Source of the DNA: Thermohalobaculum sediminis
Lineage (GTDB): Bacteria; Pseudomonadota; Alphaproteobacteria; Rhodobacterales; Rhodobacteraceae
Assembly (NCBI RefSeq): GCF_023487995.1
Contig: NZ_JAMFKN010000001.1
Span: 62,001 to 126,000 of the forward strand
Reading direction: 5' to 3'
Length of the DNA: 64,000 bases
Shown: positions 54,510-64,000 of the stretch, in pieces
Layout of the letters: every line of letters begins with the position of its first letter
How positions within the stretch are numbered: the first letter of the stretch is position 1
Position numbers and translations under genes: made by a program
Notes under the pieces: model-generated
Told to the model about the DNA's origin: nothing
What the model saw: the letters and a program-made list of their open reading frames with translations, nothing else
The model's database searches: none

Positions 54510-55697
54510 ATGCGGTCGAAGAGTCTGAATGCGGGGCCCGGCTTCGCCCTCGCGGTGGCGATTGCACTGGCCGGTTGCGCGGGACGCCAGCCGGCGGACC
54601 GGGCGTCCGTCGAATATCGCGGCACCGGCGCGGCCGGTCAGCCCTCCGCCGCGGCGGCCGCGGTCCCCGGCGCACCGGTTGCGGGGCCGGGCGGCATCAT
54701 TGCCTATGACGGCTACGAGGCGATCCGAGCGGGCCAGGGCGACACCGTCGCGAGCCTCGCCGATCGGGTGGGGCTCTCGGCCAGCGAACTGGGCGCCTAC
54801 AACGGCCTCGCCGCCGGCCAGCCTCTGCGGCCGGGCGACGAACTGGTCCTGCCGCCGCGCCCCGGCGGCTATGGCGGCACCGCCGTCGCCGCGGCGGGCG
54901 GCAGCGTGGGCGGCGGATTCGACACCCAGCCGGCCCCGGCGCCCTCGGTGGTGACGAGCCCGATCGGCGCGGATGCCGCGGCCGGAACGGTCGCGGGCGG
55001 CACGGGCGCGACGCAGGCGGGCAGCGCCGGGGGCTGGTCGCCCGACATCGCGGCGGCCGCGATCGACCGCTCGGGCACCCCCGAGGCGCCACTCTCGCCG
55101 CCGCCATCGTCGGCCACGCCCCTGCCGCCGGAGCCCGCGCGGCCGGCCGACCTGCCGTCGCCCGACCTGGGACAGTACCAGACGCCTTCACCTACGATCC
55201 GCCCGCCGTCCGAAACGGCCGCGACCACGGCCGAGATGGAGCGCGCAGCGCGCGAGGCCGAGCGCGCGGCCGAGCAGGAACTGGCGGCGGCGCCCACCGC
55301 ATCGCGCCCGGCGGGGCTCGAGAACCTGCGGCTGACCCGCCCGGTCGAGGGCCCGGTCGCCGTTGCCTACAACACCTGGGGCGCGGGCGGGACGCGCAAC
55401 GAGGGCGTCGATTTCGCGGCCCCCGTCGGTGCCCCCGTGGTCGCCGCGGCGGATGGCACGGTCGCGCTGGTTTCGCCCTCGCTGGGCGGGCTCGGGACGA
55501 TCGTGGTCGTCCGCCATCAGGGCGAGCTCCTCACGGTCTATGGCCGCGTCGATGGCGTGTCGGTCGGCAAGGGCGCCGCGGTGCGGCGCGGACAGACCAT
55601 CGGCCGCGTCGCCGCCGCACCCGATGGTGGCGAGCCGCGCATGCATTTCGAGGTTCGCCGCGGCGCCGTCAGCGTCGACCCGATGCCGTTCTTCTGA
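54510..55697 (+). CDS. nlpD: LysM/M23 peptidase-domain lipoprotein (NlpD-like)
   Basis: The 395-residue protein starts with a signal peptide ending in the lipobox LAGC near residue 22. A LysM domain lies at about residues 66-115 (IRAGQGDTVASLADRVGLSA, ending GDELVLPP). A long Ala/Pro/Gly linker with a charged helix follows. The C-terminal peptidase-M23 fold is at about 280-395 (NEGVDFAAPVGAPVVAAADG, VVVRHQGELLTVYGRVDGV, HFEVRRGAVSVDPMPFF). The domain retains HFE, but the first metal-site HxxxD is replaced by NEGVD, so it is probably an inactive amidase activator like NlpD/EnvC. It follows pcm by 98 bp. Confidence 0.85.
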   Translation: MRSKSLNAGPGFALAVAIALAGCAGRQPADRASVEYRGTGAAGQPSAAAAAVPGAPVAGPGGIIAYDGYEAIRAGQGDTVASLADRVGLSASELGAYNGLAAGQPLRPGDELVLPPRPGGYGGTAVAAAGGSVGGGFDTQPAPAPSVVTSPIGADAAAGTVAGGTGATQAGSAGGWSPDIAAAAIDRSGTPEAPLSPPPSSATPLPPEPARPADLPSPDLGQYQTPSPTIRPPSETAATTAEMERAAREAERAAEQELAAAPTASRPAGLENLRLTRPVEGPVAVAYNTWGAGGTRNEGVDFAAPVGAPVVAAADGTVALVSPSLGGLGTIVVVRHQGELLTVYGRVDGVSVGKGAAVRRGQTIGRVAAAPDGGEPRMHFEVRRGAVSVDPMPFF

Positions 55698-55870
55698 AGA
55701 GGTCTTGCCAAGGCGGCGTCCCGCAGCGCGTGGGAGCCGCCTGCCCCAATGGCGCCGAAGGCTCCGCGCGGGATGGCGCGCTCGGCGCGGGACGCCCCGC
55801 CGGTCGGGATGAGCTCACACCACGTCTCACCGATCCGGACTCACGTGGTTCGGGGCTTGGCCCGCTCGCC

Positions 55871-55937
55871 GCGCTAGACCCGGGGCCTCCTGTGCTCGGC
55901 GATGCCGGCGAGGCCCCGGCTCGGGGGTCGGGGCAGC
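55871..55937. repeat. REP-like inverted repeat between the NlpD-like and DUF815 genes
   Basis: The left part (ACCCGGGGCCTCC, ending at 55890) and the right part (GAGGCCCCGGCTCGGGGGTC and on to 55937) are diverged arms of the same dispersed element found between cobM and der. It sits in the 280-bp gap between two convergent genes. The rest of that gap shows further GC-rich dyads but no ORF I can support. Confidence 0.5.
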
Positions 55938-55977
55938 GGGGGATCTTCTGGCGGGTTCCAGTCGGTGCAGGCAGGGA

Positions 55978-56829
55978 TCAGAGGCCGATCGCGATGCCCT
56001 CGCGCCCCGCAAGGTCCTGGATGAACTGCCACGCCACGCGGCCCGACATCGCGCCCCGCGACTGGCGCCATTCGACGGCCTCGGCGCGCAGCCGCGCATC
56101 GTCGATGGCAATGCCGAAATGGTCGCAGTAGCCGCGGATCATCGCCAGGAACTCGTCCTGCGTGCAGGGGTGGAAGCCGAGCCACAGCCCGAAGCGGTCC
56201 GACAGCGACACCTTCTCCTCGGTTGCTTCCGAGGGGTTGATCGCGGTCGATCGCTCGTTCTCGATCATGTCGCGCGGCATCAGGTGGCGCCGGTTCGAGG
56301 TCGCGTAGAACAGCACGTTCTCGGGCCGGCCCGCGATGCCGCCGTCGAGCACGGCCTTCAGCGACTTGTAATGGCTGTCGTCCTTGTCGAACGAAAGGTC
56401 GTCACAGAACACCAGGAACCGCAGCGCCTGGCCGCGCAGCAGGTCGAGCAGCCGCCCGATCGTGGGGATGTCCTCGCGGTGGATCTCGATCAGCCGCAGC
56501 GTGCCCGTCTCGGCATTTGCGCGGGCGTGCGCGGCCTTGACCAGCGACGACTTGCCCATGCCCCTTGCGCCCCACAGCAGCGCGTTGTTGGCGGGCAGGC
56601 CCCGCGCGAAGCGCCCGGTGTTCTCGATCAGCGTGTCGCGCGAGCGGTCGATGCCGACCAGAAGCTCCATCTCGACGCGGTTGACGCGCCGGACCGGGAT
56701 CAGGCGGTCGGGATCGGGTGCCCAGACGAAGGCGTCGGCGGCGCCGAGATCGGGCGCCGGCGCTGGCGGGGGCGCGATGCGCTCGAGCGCCTCGGCGATC
56801 CGCGCGAGCAGCGCGGTGTCGCCGATCAT
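55978..56829 (-). CDS. DUF815 family P-loop ATPase
   Basis: The 283-residue protein matches the DUF815 ATPases: a variable N-terminus, Walker A LLWGARGMGKSSLVKAAH near residue 88, and LVFCDDLSFDKDD as Walker B. The strongly conserved LKAVLDGGIAGRPENVLFYATSNRRHLMPRDM and SLSDRFGLWLGFHPCTQDEFL blocks follow. It is an AAA-like protein of unknown biochemical role. ATG 56829 overlaps the tatC stop by 4 bp, so it is translated with the Tat system. A function in export is suggested by this coupling but not shown. Confidence 0.9.
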   Translation of the reverse strand: MIGDTALLARIAEALERIAPPPAPAPDLGAADAFVWAPDPDRLIPVRRVNRVEMELLVGIDRSRDTLIENTGRFARGLPANNALLWGARGMGKSSLVKAAHARANAETGTLRLIEIHREDIPTIGRLLDLLRGQALRFLVFCDDLSFDKDDSHYKSLKAVLDGGIAGRPENVLFYATSNRRHLMPRDMIENERSTAINPSEATEEKVSLSDRFGLWLGFHPCTQDEFLAMIRGYCDHFGIAIDDARLRAEAVEWRQSRGAMSGRVAWQFIQDLAGREGIAIGL

Positions 56830-57677
56830 GCCCCCTTCTCCGGCGACCGCGGCGCGACCTCGGTGCCGGCGGCGGCGTCCTCGTCCTCGTCCTCCCACGG
56901 CTCGGCCGCCGCGGCGCGCTTGCGCTCGTTGAGGCGGACGAGGTGGATCGAGATCTCGTAGAGCAGGTAGACCGCCGAGCCGAGGCCGAGCTGGCTGATC
57001 ACGTCCGGCGGCGTCAGCACGGCCGCGACGGCCGCGATACCGACGATGGCGTATTTGCGCTTTCCCGCAAGACCGTCCGCCGTCACCAGCCCCGCGCGGC
57101 CCATCAGGGTCAGCAACACGGGCAGCTGGAAGCAGACGCCGAAGGCCAGGATGAAGGTCATCGAGAGCGAGAGATACTCGTTCACCTTTCCCAGGAACTC
57201 GATATGCGTGGTGCCCGTCCCGTCCCCCGGAACCTGGAAGTTCAGGAAGAAGTCGATCGCGAGCGGCATGATGAGGAAATAGACGAAGCTGCCGCCCATG
57301 ATGAACAGGATGGGCGTGGCGACCAGGAACGGCAGGAAGGCCTTCTGCTCCGAGGTGTAGAGCCCCGGCGCGACGAAGCGCCAGAGCTGGTTCGCGATCA
57401 CCGGGAAGGCGAGGCAGAAGCCGCCGAACAGCGCGAGCTTGAGATAGGTGAAGAACGCCTCGTGCAGCGCCGTGAAGATCAGGCCGCAGCGCTGGCCGCG
57501 ATCCTCGAGCGCGTTGCACAGCGGCAGCGTCAGGATCGTGTAGATGTCCTCGGCGAAGATCCAGCAGATCACGAACCCGACACCGAGCCCGGCGAGCGAC
57601 CACATCAGCCGGGTGCGGAGTTCGATCAGGTGCTCGATCAGCGGCGCCGAGCTCTCCTCGATATGCTTCTCGGTCAT
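56826..57677 (-). CDS. tatC: Sec-independent protein translocase TatC
   Basis: The 283-residue protein has six membrane helices and the TatC signature of the first cytoplasmic region, APLIEHLIELRTRLMWSLAG, including the conserved Glu. YLKLALFGGFCLAFPVIANQLWRFVAPGLY and the FGVCFQLPVLLTLM segment follow. TatC binds twin-arginine signal peptides, such as that of the binding protein encoded at 759. It follows tatB by 13 bp. Confidence 0.97.
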   Translation of the reverse strand: MTEKHIEESSAPLIEHLIELRTRLMWSLAGLGVGFVICWIFAEDIYTILTLPLCNALEDRGQRCGLIFTALHEAFFTYLKLALFGGFCLAFPVIANQLWRFVAPGLYTSEQKAFLPFLVATPILFIMGGSFVYFLIMPLAIDFFLNFQVPGDGTGTTHIEFLGKVNEYLSLSMTFILAFGVCFQLPVLLTLMGRAGLVTADGLAGKRKYAIVGIAAVAAVLTPPDVISQLGLGSAVYLLYEISIHLVRLNERKRAAAAEPWEDEDEDAAAGTEVAPRSPEKGA

Positions 57678-57690
57678 CGGGGGTCCGGTA

Positions 57691-58134
57691 TCAGGCGTCG
57701 TCGGTGCCGGTGGGGCGCGCCGTGGCGGGCTCGGGCGTCGACGGCGCGGGGACGGCGGCCGGGGCTGGCCCGGCGCTCGCAGGCGTGGCAGCCGTGGAGC
57801 CGGAGGACGCCGCAGCCGGTGCCGCGCCAGTCGGCGAGGCGCTTGCGGGCTTCGTCCCCGTCACGCTCGCGCTGCTGCGGCGCGCCTGCTCGGCAAAGTC
57901 GATCCGGGTCATCGAGTCGAGGTCGAGCTTGGCGTCGCGCAGCTCCTTGAGGGCACCGATATCGGCCTCGCGCGCCGCCTCGTCCATCGAGCGCTGGAAC
58001 TCGCGGGCGACCGAGCGCGCCTTGCCGACATACTGGCCGATCGTGCGCAACAGCCCCGGAAGCTCCTTGGGGCCGACGACGATCAGCGCCAGCATGCCGA
58101 TGACGAGAAGCTCGCTCCAGCCGATGTCGAACAT
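57691..58134 (-). CDS. tatB: Sec-independent protein translocase TatB
   Basis: The 147-residue protein begins [20 protein letters not shown] with the TatB-typical Glu8, then the [20 protein letters not shown] hinge and amphipathic helix. A C-terminal tail rich in Ala, Pro and Thr extends from about residue 85 and is probably disordered. TatB forms the receptor complex with TatC. It lies 24 bp after tatA. Confidence 0.96.
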   Translation of the reverse strand: MFDIGWSELLVIGMLALIVVGPKELPGLLRTIGQYVGKARSVAREFQRSMDEAAREADIGALKELRDAKLDLDSMTRIDFAEQARRSSASVTGTKPASASPTGAAPAAASSGSTAATPASAGPAPAAVPAPSTPEPATARPTGTDDA

Positions 58135-58158
58135 GGGGCGTGCTCCCCCTCCCGCGGA

Positions 58159-58383
58159 TCAGGCGTTGTCCTTGCCCTGCTCCGCCTTGCTGGGCGTCAC
58201 GTCGATGGTCTGGTCGCGGCGCTCGGCGACCTTCGGCGCCTCGTCCGGATCCTCGGCCATGCCCTTCTTGAAGCTCTTGATCCCCTTGGCCATGTCGCCC
58301 ATGAGCTCGGAGATCTTCCCGCGCCCGAAAAGCAGGACCAGGAGCAGCACCACGATCAGGATTTGCCAGATGCTGAGGCCCAT
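58159..58383 (-). CDS. tatA: Sec-independent protein translocase TatA
   Basis: The 74-residue protein starts [20 protein letters not shown], followed by [22 protein letters not shown], the classic TatA hinge (FGRGKI) and amphipathic helix, and an acidic tail. TatA forms the pore. ATG 58383 gives the standard length; upstream in-frame codons are not supported. It is the first gene of tatA-tatB-tatC-DUF815. Confidence 0.97.
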   Translation of the reverse strand: MGLSIWQILIVVLLLVLLFGRGKISELMGDMAKGIKSFKKGMAEDPDEAPKVAERRDQTIDVTPSKAEQGKDNA

Positions 58384-58551
58384 GAATCTCGTCTCCCTGT
58401 CACTTCCGCGCACCGCCGCGCGGTCCTGCGCGGGTCGTCGGTCCCGGACACACATATTCGCTCGGCGGCGCGGTTGAAAGACCCGATTTCGACGGTTCCC
58501 GCAATCGGGCAAGCGGGCGGCGATGCGGACCTTCGCGCCCGCGCGCGCGGC

Positions 58552-59715
<1,164 letters not shown>

Positions 59716-59870
59716 CCTCTTCCCGAGCAATTTTGTCAGGCTCGCTGTTTCACAGGTAACAAGCCCTCCCCAGCCTGACAAGCCCCACCCTCAGGGGCGG
59801 GACAGAGGGGCGCAGGCGGGCGGTGGCTTCGCTCTTCACCTCGGCGCGGTGCCGGGATATACGGCGCGCC

Positions 59871-61478
59871 ATGCGTGACCATGGATCAAACGCCCCCGTC
59901 CTGCCGCTCGAGATCGCGCGGCGGCGCACCTTCGCGATCATCTCGCATCCCGATGCGGGCAAGACGACGCTGACCGAAAAGCTCCTGCTGTTCGGCGGCG
60001 CGATCCAGATGGCCGGGCAGGTGCGCGCCAAGGGCGAGGCGCGGCGCACGCGCTCGGACTTCATGAAGCTGGAACAGGAGCGGGGCATCTCGGTCTCGGC
60101 CTCGGCCATGTCGTTCGAATACGGCAAGAACTGGTTCAACCTGGTGGACACGCCGGGTCACGAGGATTTTTCCGAGGACACCTACCGCACGCTGACGGCG
60201 GTCGACGCGGCCATCATGGTGATCGACGGCGCCAAGGGCGTCGAGAGCCAGACGCGCAAGCTGTTCGAGGTCTGTCGCCTGCGCGACCTGCCGATCCTGA
60301 CCTTCTGCAACAAGATGGACCGCGAGAGCCGCGACACCTTCGAGATCATCGACGAGATCCAGGAGGCGCTGGCGCTCGACGTCTCGCCGGCAAGCTGGCC
60401 GATCGGAATGGGACGCGACTTCATTGGCGCCTATGACCTGATCCACGACCGGCTGGAACTGATGGACCGCGCCGACCGCAACCGGCGCGGGCAGTCCATC
60501 GCGCTCGACGGGCTCGACGACCCGCGGATCGAGGCGCATGTGCCGCCCGACCTGCTGGTGAAGCTGCGCGAGGGGGTCGAGATGGCGCGTGAACTCTTGC
60601 CCGCCTTCGACCGGCAGGCCTTCCTCGAAGGGCACATGACGCCGATCTGGTTCGGCTCGGCGATCAATTCCTTCGGCGTGAAGGAGCTGATGGACGGCAT
60701 TTCCGAGAACGCGCCCCCGCCGCAGCCCCGGCGCACCGCGACGCGGCAGGTGACCGCGGACGAGCCGAAGGTCACCGGGTTCGTCTTCAAGGTGCAGGCG
60801 AACATGGACCCCAAGCACCGCGATCGTGTCGCCTTCGTGAGGCTTTGCAGCGGCCACTTCATGCGTGGCATGAAGCTCCACCACGTCCGCGCCGGCAAGC
60901 CGATGGCGATCTCGAACCCGGTGCTGTTCCTCGCCTCCGAGCGCGAACTGGCCGAGGACGCCTGGGCCGGCGACATCATCGGCATCCCGAACCACGGCCA
61001 GCTGCGCATCGGCGACGCGCTGAGCGAGGGCGAGGATCTGCGCTTCACCGGCATCCCCGCCTTCGCACCCGAACTGTTGCAGGCGGTTCGCGCGGGCGAC
61101 CCGATGAAGGCCAAGCATCTCGACAAGGCGCTGCTGCAGTTCGCCGAGGAAGGGGCGGCGAAACTCTTCAAGCCGGCGATCGGCTCGGGCTGGATCGTGG
61201 GCGTGGTGGGCGCCCTTCAATTCGACGTGCTGGCAAGCCGGATCGAGACCGAATACGGCCTGCCCGTGCGCTTCGAGCAGACCCAGTTCACCTCGGCCCG
61301 CTGGGTGTCGGGACCGGCCGACCGGATCGACGCCTTCACCAAGGCCAACCGCGGCCACATGGCGACCGACCACGACGGCGACCCCGTCTACATGACTCGC
61401 CTGCAATGGGACATCGACCGGGTGACCCGCGACTGGCCCGAGCTGAAGCTGAGCGCGACCAAGGAGATGCACGTCTGA
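59871..61478 (+). CDS. prfC: Peptide chain release factor 3
   Basis: The 535-residue GTPase removes RF1 and RF2 from the ribosome after termination. It shows G1 IISHPDAGKTTLTEKLLLFGG, the ERGISVSASAMSFEY switch, G3 DTPGHEDFSEDTYR, G4 FCNKMDRESRDTFE, and the C-terminal YGLPVRFEQTQFTSARWV block specific for RF3 rather than EF-G. ATG 59871 is the first start that gives the usual N-terminus; an upstream frame extension is not supported. Confidence 0.96.
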   Translation: MRDHGSNAPVLPLEIARRRTFAIISHPDAGKTTLTEKLLLFGGAIQMAGQVRAKGEARRTRSDFMKLEQERGISVSASAMSFEYGKNWFNLVDTPGHEDFSEDTYRTLTAVDAAIMVIDGAKGVESQTRKLFEVCRLRDLPILTFCNKMDRESRDTFEIIDEIQEALALDVSPASWPIGMGRDFIGAYDLIHDRLELMDRADRNRRGQSIALDGLDDPRIEAHVPPDLLVKLREGVEMARELLPAFDRQAFLEGHMTPIWFGSAINSFGVKELMDGISENAPPPQPRRTATRQVTADEPKVTGFVFKVQANMDPKHRDRVAFVRLCSGHFMRGMKLHHVRAGKPMAISNPVLFLASERELAEDAWAGDIIGIPNHGQLRIGDALSEGEDLRFTGIPAFAPELLQAVRAGDPMKAKHLDKALLQFAEEGAAKLFKPAIGSGWIVGVVGALQFDVLASRIETEYGLPVRFEQTQFTSARWVSGPADRIDAFTKANRGHMATDHDGDPVYMTRLQWDIDRVTRDWPELKLSATKEMHV

Positions 61479-61602
61479 CGCCGCCAGCGGGGCCGCGGGC
61501 CGCGACGCCCGCGCCCCATCACTCCCGCCGAGGCGGCGGGGCGCGATCGCCCGTGATTATGCGTCCGGAGGTCGCGTCAGGCGCCGATTCCGGCGTGCTT
61601 CA

Positions 61603-61631
61603 TTGACTTTTCGCGCCCGATCCGCCATCTA
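61603..61631 (+). promoter_or_regulatory. Candidate promoter of the RNA helicase gene
   Basis: TTGACT (61603-61608) is a good -35 element. CATCTA (61626-61631), 17 bp later, is a poor but acceptable -10 for an alphaproteobacterium. It would give a 5' leader of about 100 nt before ATG 61737, which is common for RNA helicases under cold-shock or self control. No leader structure is assigned. Confidence 0.3.
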
Positions 61632-61736
61632 CCGCGCATCGATGCAGGGTGCCAATCCGGGCGCCCGGGGCCGCGCGAGACGATGCGGCCACCCTGAAGC
61701 CGCAAATTCGCGAACGCGCCAGCATCAAGGAGCCCT

Positions 61737-63239
61737 ATGAAATTCTCCGATCTCGACCTCGACCCCAAGGTTCTCCAGGCGGTCGTGGAGGCGGGTTATG
61801 AAACCCCCACCCCCATCCAGGCCCAGGCCATCCCCGAGGCACTGAAGGGCCGCGACGTGCTGGGCATCGCCCAGACCGGCACCGGCAAGACCGCCTCGTT
61901 CACCCTGCCGATGATCACGCTGCTGGCCAAGGGCCGGGCACGGGCGCGCATGCCGCGCTCGCTGATCCTGTGCCCGACGCGCGAACTCGCGGCCCAGGTG
62001 GCCGAGAACTTCGAGATCTACGGCAAGTATCACAAGCTTAGCATGGCGCTGCTGATCGGCGGCGTCAGCTTCAAGGACCAGGACAAGCTGATCGACCGCG
62101 GCGTCGATGTGCTGATCGCCACTCCGGGTCGCCTGCTCGACCATTTCGAGCGCGGCAAGCTGATGCTGACCGGCGTGCAGGTGATGGTGGTCGACGAGGC
62201 CGACCGGATGCTCGACATGGGCTTCATCCCCGACATCGAGCGGATCTTCAGCCTCACCCCGTTCACCCGCCAGACGCTGTTCTTCTCGGCCACCATGCCG
62301 CCCGAGATCACGCGCCTGACCGAGGCGTTCCTGCATAACCCCATCCGCGTCGAAGTGGCCAAGCAGGCGACCACGGCCGAGACGGTGACGCAGGGCGTGA
62401 CCATGTTCCGCCCCTCGCGCAAGGACAAGGCCGACACCGAGAAGCGGGCGCTCCTGCGCGCCATGATCGACGGCGAGGGCGAGAAATTCCGCAACGCCAT
62501 CATCTTCTGCAACCGCAAGCGCGACGTGGGCGTGCTCTACAAGTCGCTGCACAAGCATGGCTACAACTGCGGCGCGCTGCATGGCGATCTCGACCAGTCG
62601 GTGCGCACGGCCACGCTCAACGCCTTCCGCGACGGGACGATCAAGATCCTCGTGGCCTCGGACGTGGCGGCGCGCGGGCTCGACATCCCGAACGTCTCGC
62701 ACATCTTCAACTTCGACCTGCCGATGCATGCCGAGGACTATGTCCACCGCATCGGCCGCACGGGCCGCGCCGGGCGCGAGGGCATCGCGCTGTCGATCTG
62801 CGCGCCCTACGACCAGAAGTATCTCGACAAGATCGAGGAGCTGATCGGCAAGCCGATACCGCGCCGCGACCTTCCCGCGGGCCATGTCGCGGCCCCCGAG
62901 AGCGCCGAGCCGGCGCCGCACGAGGACGAGCGCCCGCGGCGGCGCGCCGAGCGCGGCGAGCGGCGGCGCGAGGAGCGGCCCGCCGTCCCCGCACCGAAGC
63001 CCGAAGCGAAGCCCGAAGCGCAGCCCGCCGAGACGCGGGCCGAGCGCGAGACGCCGCGCGAACCCCGGCGCGAGCGCGACCGTGGCGGTCGTCGTAGCGA
63101 GGGGCGCGGCGACAAGCCGGTGATCGGCCTCGGCGACCATGTGCCCGATTTCCTGCTGCGGCCGGTTCCGATCCGTGCCACGCGAAAGACGACCGCCGGC
63201 GACGGCGAGGGCGAGGAAAGCGGCAGCGAAGCCGCGTGA
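61737..63239 (+). CDS. DEAD-box RNA helicase, RhlE type
   Basis: The 500-residue helicase has the full motif set: Q motif (PTPIQAQAIP), I AQTGTGKT, Ia PTRELAAQV, II DEAD, III SAT, IV IIFCNRK, V ASDVAARGLDIP and VI HRIGRTGRAGREG. The C-terminal 110 residues are low in complexity, rich in Arg, Glu and Pro (RRRAERGERRREERPAVP and more), and probably bind RNA. Such a tail in alphaproteobacterial RhlE-like helicases may connect to the RNA degradation machinery. AAGGAG stands before the ATG. Confidence 0.93.
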   Translation: MKFSDLDLDPKVLQAVVEAGYETPTPIQAQAIPEALKGRDVLGIAQTGTGKTASFTLPMITLLAKGRARARMPRSLILCPTRELAAQVAENFEIYGKYHKLSMALLIGGVSFKDQDKLIDRGVDVLIATPGRLLDHFERGKLMLTGVQVMVVDEADRMLDMGFIPDIERIFSLTPFTRQTLFFSATMPPEITRLTEAFLHNPIRVEVAKQATTAETVTQGVTMFRPSRKDKADTEKRALLRAMIDGEGEKFRNAIIFCNRKRDVGVLYKSLHKHGYNCGALHGDLDQSVRTATLNAFRDGTIKILVASDVAARGLDIPNVSHIFNFDLPMHAEDYVHRIGRTGRAGREGIALSICAPYDQKYLDKIEELIGKPIPRRDLPAGHVAAPESAEPAPHEDERPRRRAERGERRREERPAVPAPKPEAKPEAQPAETRAERETPREPRRERDRGGRRSEGRGDKPVIGLGDHVPDFLLRPVPIRATRKTTAGDGEGEESGSEAA

Positions 63240-63386
63240 TCTCAGGCCGGGCGCGGGCCCCGCTGGTCGCGGCGGCTCGCCCATCGGCCCGGCGGTCGCG
63301 AGATGCGCCCCGCCCAGCCCGTTCTCGGGCGCACAATTCCGGATTGCAGACCTGCCGCCCGCACCTCCGCCGGGCGGCTTGCCGTA

Positions 63387-63557
63387 TCAGCGGCCTGCGG
63401 GTGGCGAGACCCGACCGGCGTTGAAATTGTCCGCCCAGGCCGCGGGCGACTCGGCGGCATTCAGGTTGACCGGCTCGAAGGTCAGGTTGCAGCCGGCAAG
63501 CGCGCTGGCCGCGACGAGGGTCAGGAAGCAGGCCGCAACGCGAGATCGAGTGGTCAT
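63387..63557 (-). CDS. Small predicted lipoprotein, 56 residues
   Basis: The protein starts at ATG 63557 with GGGAGG upstream. It has a short signal (TRSRVAACFLTLVAASALAGC) whose lipobox LAGC puts the lipidated Cys near residue 22, followed by a mature part of only about 35 residues that begins CNLTFEPVNLNAAES. No family is recognised. It lies between the helicase and RNase J genes, on the RNase J strand. Confidence 0.65.
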   Translation of the reverse strand: MTTRSRVAACFLTLVAASALAGCNLTFEPVNLNAAESPAAWADNFNAGRVSPPAGR

Positions 63558-63704
63558 GGCAGCCCTCCCATCCTTCGCCCCGCGGCACGGGATGCCGCAG
63601 GGCAAGGGGAGCACGGACCGCGCGCGCAGGTCAAGCCACCAGCCCTGCCCCTAGGCGGTCCGTGCCCGGCGCCGCCCCGCGAGCGGCTGGCGTGCCGGTG
63701 CCCC

Positions 63705-64000
63705 TTACTCCTCCTCGAGCCGGTGCACGATCACGCTGACCACGGGCTTCTTGCCCCAGTGGCGGTTGGTGACCTTGCGCACGGCCCGCAGCGCGATGTC
63801 CTCGATGCCGGCATCGGTCTTGCGGGCCTTGCGCGGCGCGCCCTCCAGCGCGGCATCCACCTCGTCCGCGATCATCTCGGCCAGCGGCGCGGACCAGTTC
63901 GGCCCGTCCTTGGGTGCGCCCAGGCATCGCACCTCGGGATCGGCTATCAGCTCGCCCTCCTCGTCCGTCACCACCGAGACGATGACAAGACCGAGGCGCG
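63705..64000 (-). CDS. rnj: Ribonuclease J, C-terminal fragment (gene continues beyond window)
   Basis: About 97 C-terminal residues are visible and the frame is open to the right edge. The pattern RLGLVIVSVVTDEEGELIAD, then the ALRAVRKVTNRHWGKKPVVS block and the basic, Val-rich end VIVHRLEEE fit the C-terminal domain of RNase J, an endo/5'-exonuclease of mRNA. The metal-binding beta-lactamase core lies outside the window, so the call rests on this domain alone. Confidence 0.75.
   Translation of the reverse strand, partial: RLGLVIVSVVTDEEGELIADPEVRCLGAPKDGPNWSAPLAEMIADEVDAALEGAPRKARKTDAGIEDIALRAVRKVTNRHWGKKPVVSVIVHRLEEE

Overview
The window is GC-rich chromosomal DNA from an alphaproteobacterium, most likely a member of the Rhodobacteraceae (Rhodobacterales). 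The reasons are the very high third-position GC, the aerobic-type cobalamin genes with fusions common in this group, a fused SecDF, an FnrL-type box (TTGAC-N4-ATCAA), and the neighbourhood yajC-secDF / serS-surE-pcm-M23 peptidase / tatABC. I see no rRNA, tRNA, CRISPR, prophage, transposase or integrase. This is core chromosome with a few inserted genes.

Layout. 1-4.9 kb: a partial XRE-type regulator diverges from a Tat-exported peptide-type binding protein and a CocE/NonD serine hydrolase, with a striking operator-like sequence between them, followed by a 77-residue orphan ORF. 4.9-7 kb: a beta-helix-like lipoprotein and an FAD-dependent oxidoreductase. 7.1-16.7 kb: a glycogen operon glgC-glgA-glgX-malQ-glgP without a branching enzyme. 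16.9-30.7 kb: a fatty acid desaturase, then a two-armed cobalamin cluster. The minus arm is DUF1636-cobT-cobS-cobC-cobP-cobQ. The plus arm is a small HPGH membrane protein-cbiX-(X-cobH fusion)-cobL-cobI-(cbiG-cobJ fusion)-cobM. Nearly all neighbours overlap by 1-13 bp. 30.9-37 kb: der, a DMT exporter, a BamB-like lipoprotein, a YfgM-like protein, an unknown protein and panB. 37.2-41.6 kb: an RND pump (membrane fusion protein plus inner-membrane transporter). 41.9-47.2 kb: an Atm1-type ABC exporter, a LysM protein, a LOG-family hydrolase, Fe-type sodB and an Mth938-like protein. 47.3-50.2 kb: secDF and yajC. 50.2-50.6 kb: an A+T-rich island with an FnrL box and a 26-residue membrane microprotein. 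50.8-55.7 kb: serS, an inserted GNAT gene, surE, pcm and an M23 lipoprotein. 56-58.4 kb: a DUF815 ATPase coupled to tatCBA. 58.5-64 kb: an FbpC/PotA-type ATPase, prfC, an RhlE-type helicase, a 56-residue lipoprotein and the 3' end of an RNase J gene.

How the genes work together. The glycogen genes cover ADP-glucose synthesis, chain elongation, debranching, maltodextrin disproportionation and phosphorolysis. The cobalamin arms cover cobalt insertion and ring methylations (plus strand) and lower-ligand attachment and amidation (minus strand). Both arms fire outward from one 306-bp region. The tat and sec genes form two protein-export blocks.

The most interesting non-coding signals are four. 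The first is the 18-bp near-palindrome with phased CGCGAAA repeats at 622-662. The second is the FnrL box plus microprotein at 50451-50614. The third is a REP-like dispersed palindrome family, mostly between convergent genes, best seen as a perfect 24-bp inverted repeat at 30763-30829. The fourth is a 19-20 bp tandem repeat at 41657-41770. All family assignments were read by eye from translated sequence; no searches were run.
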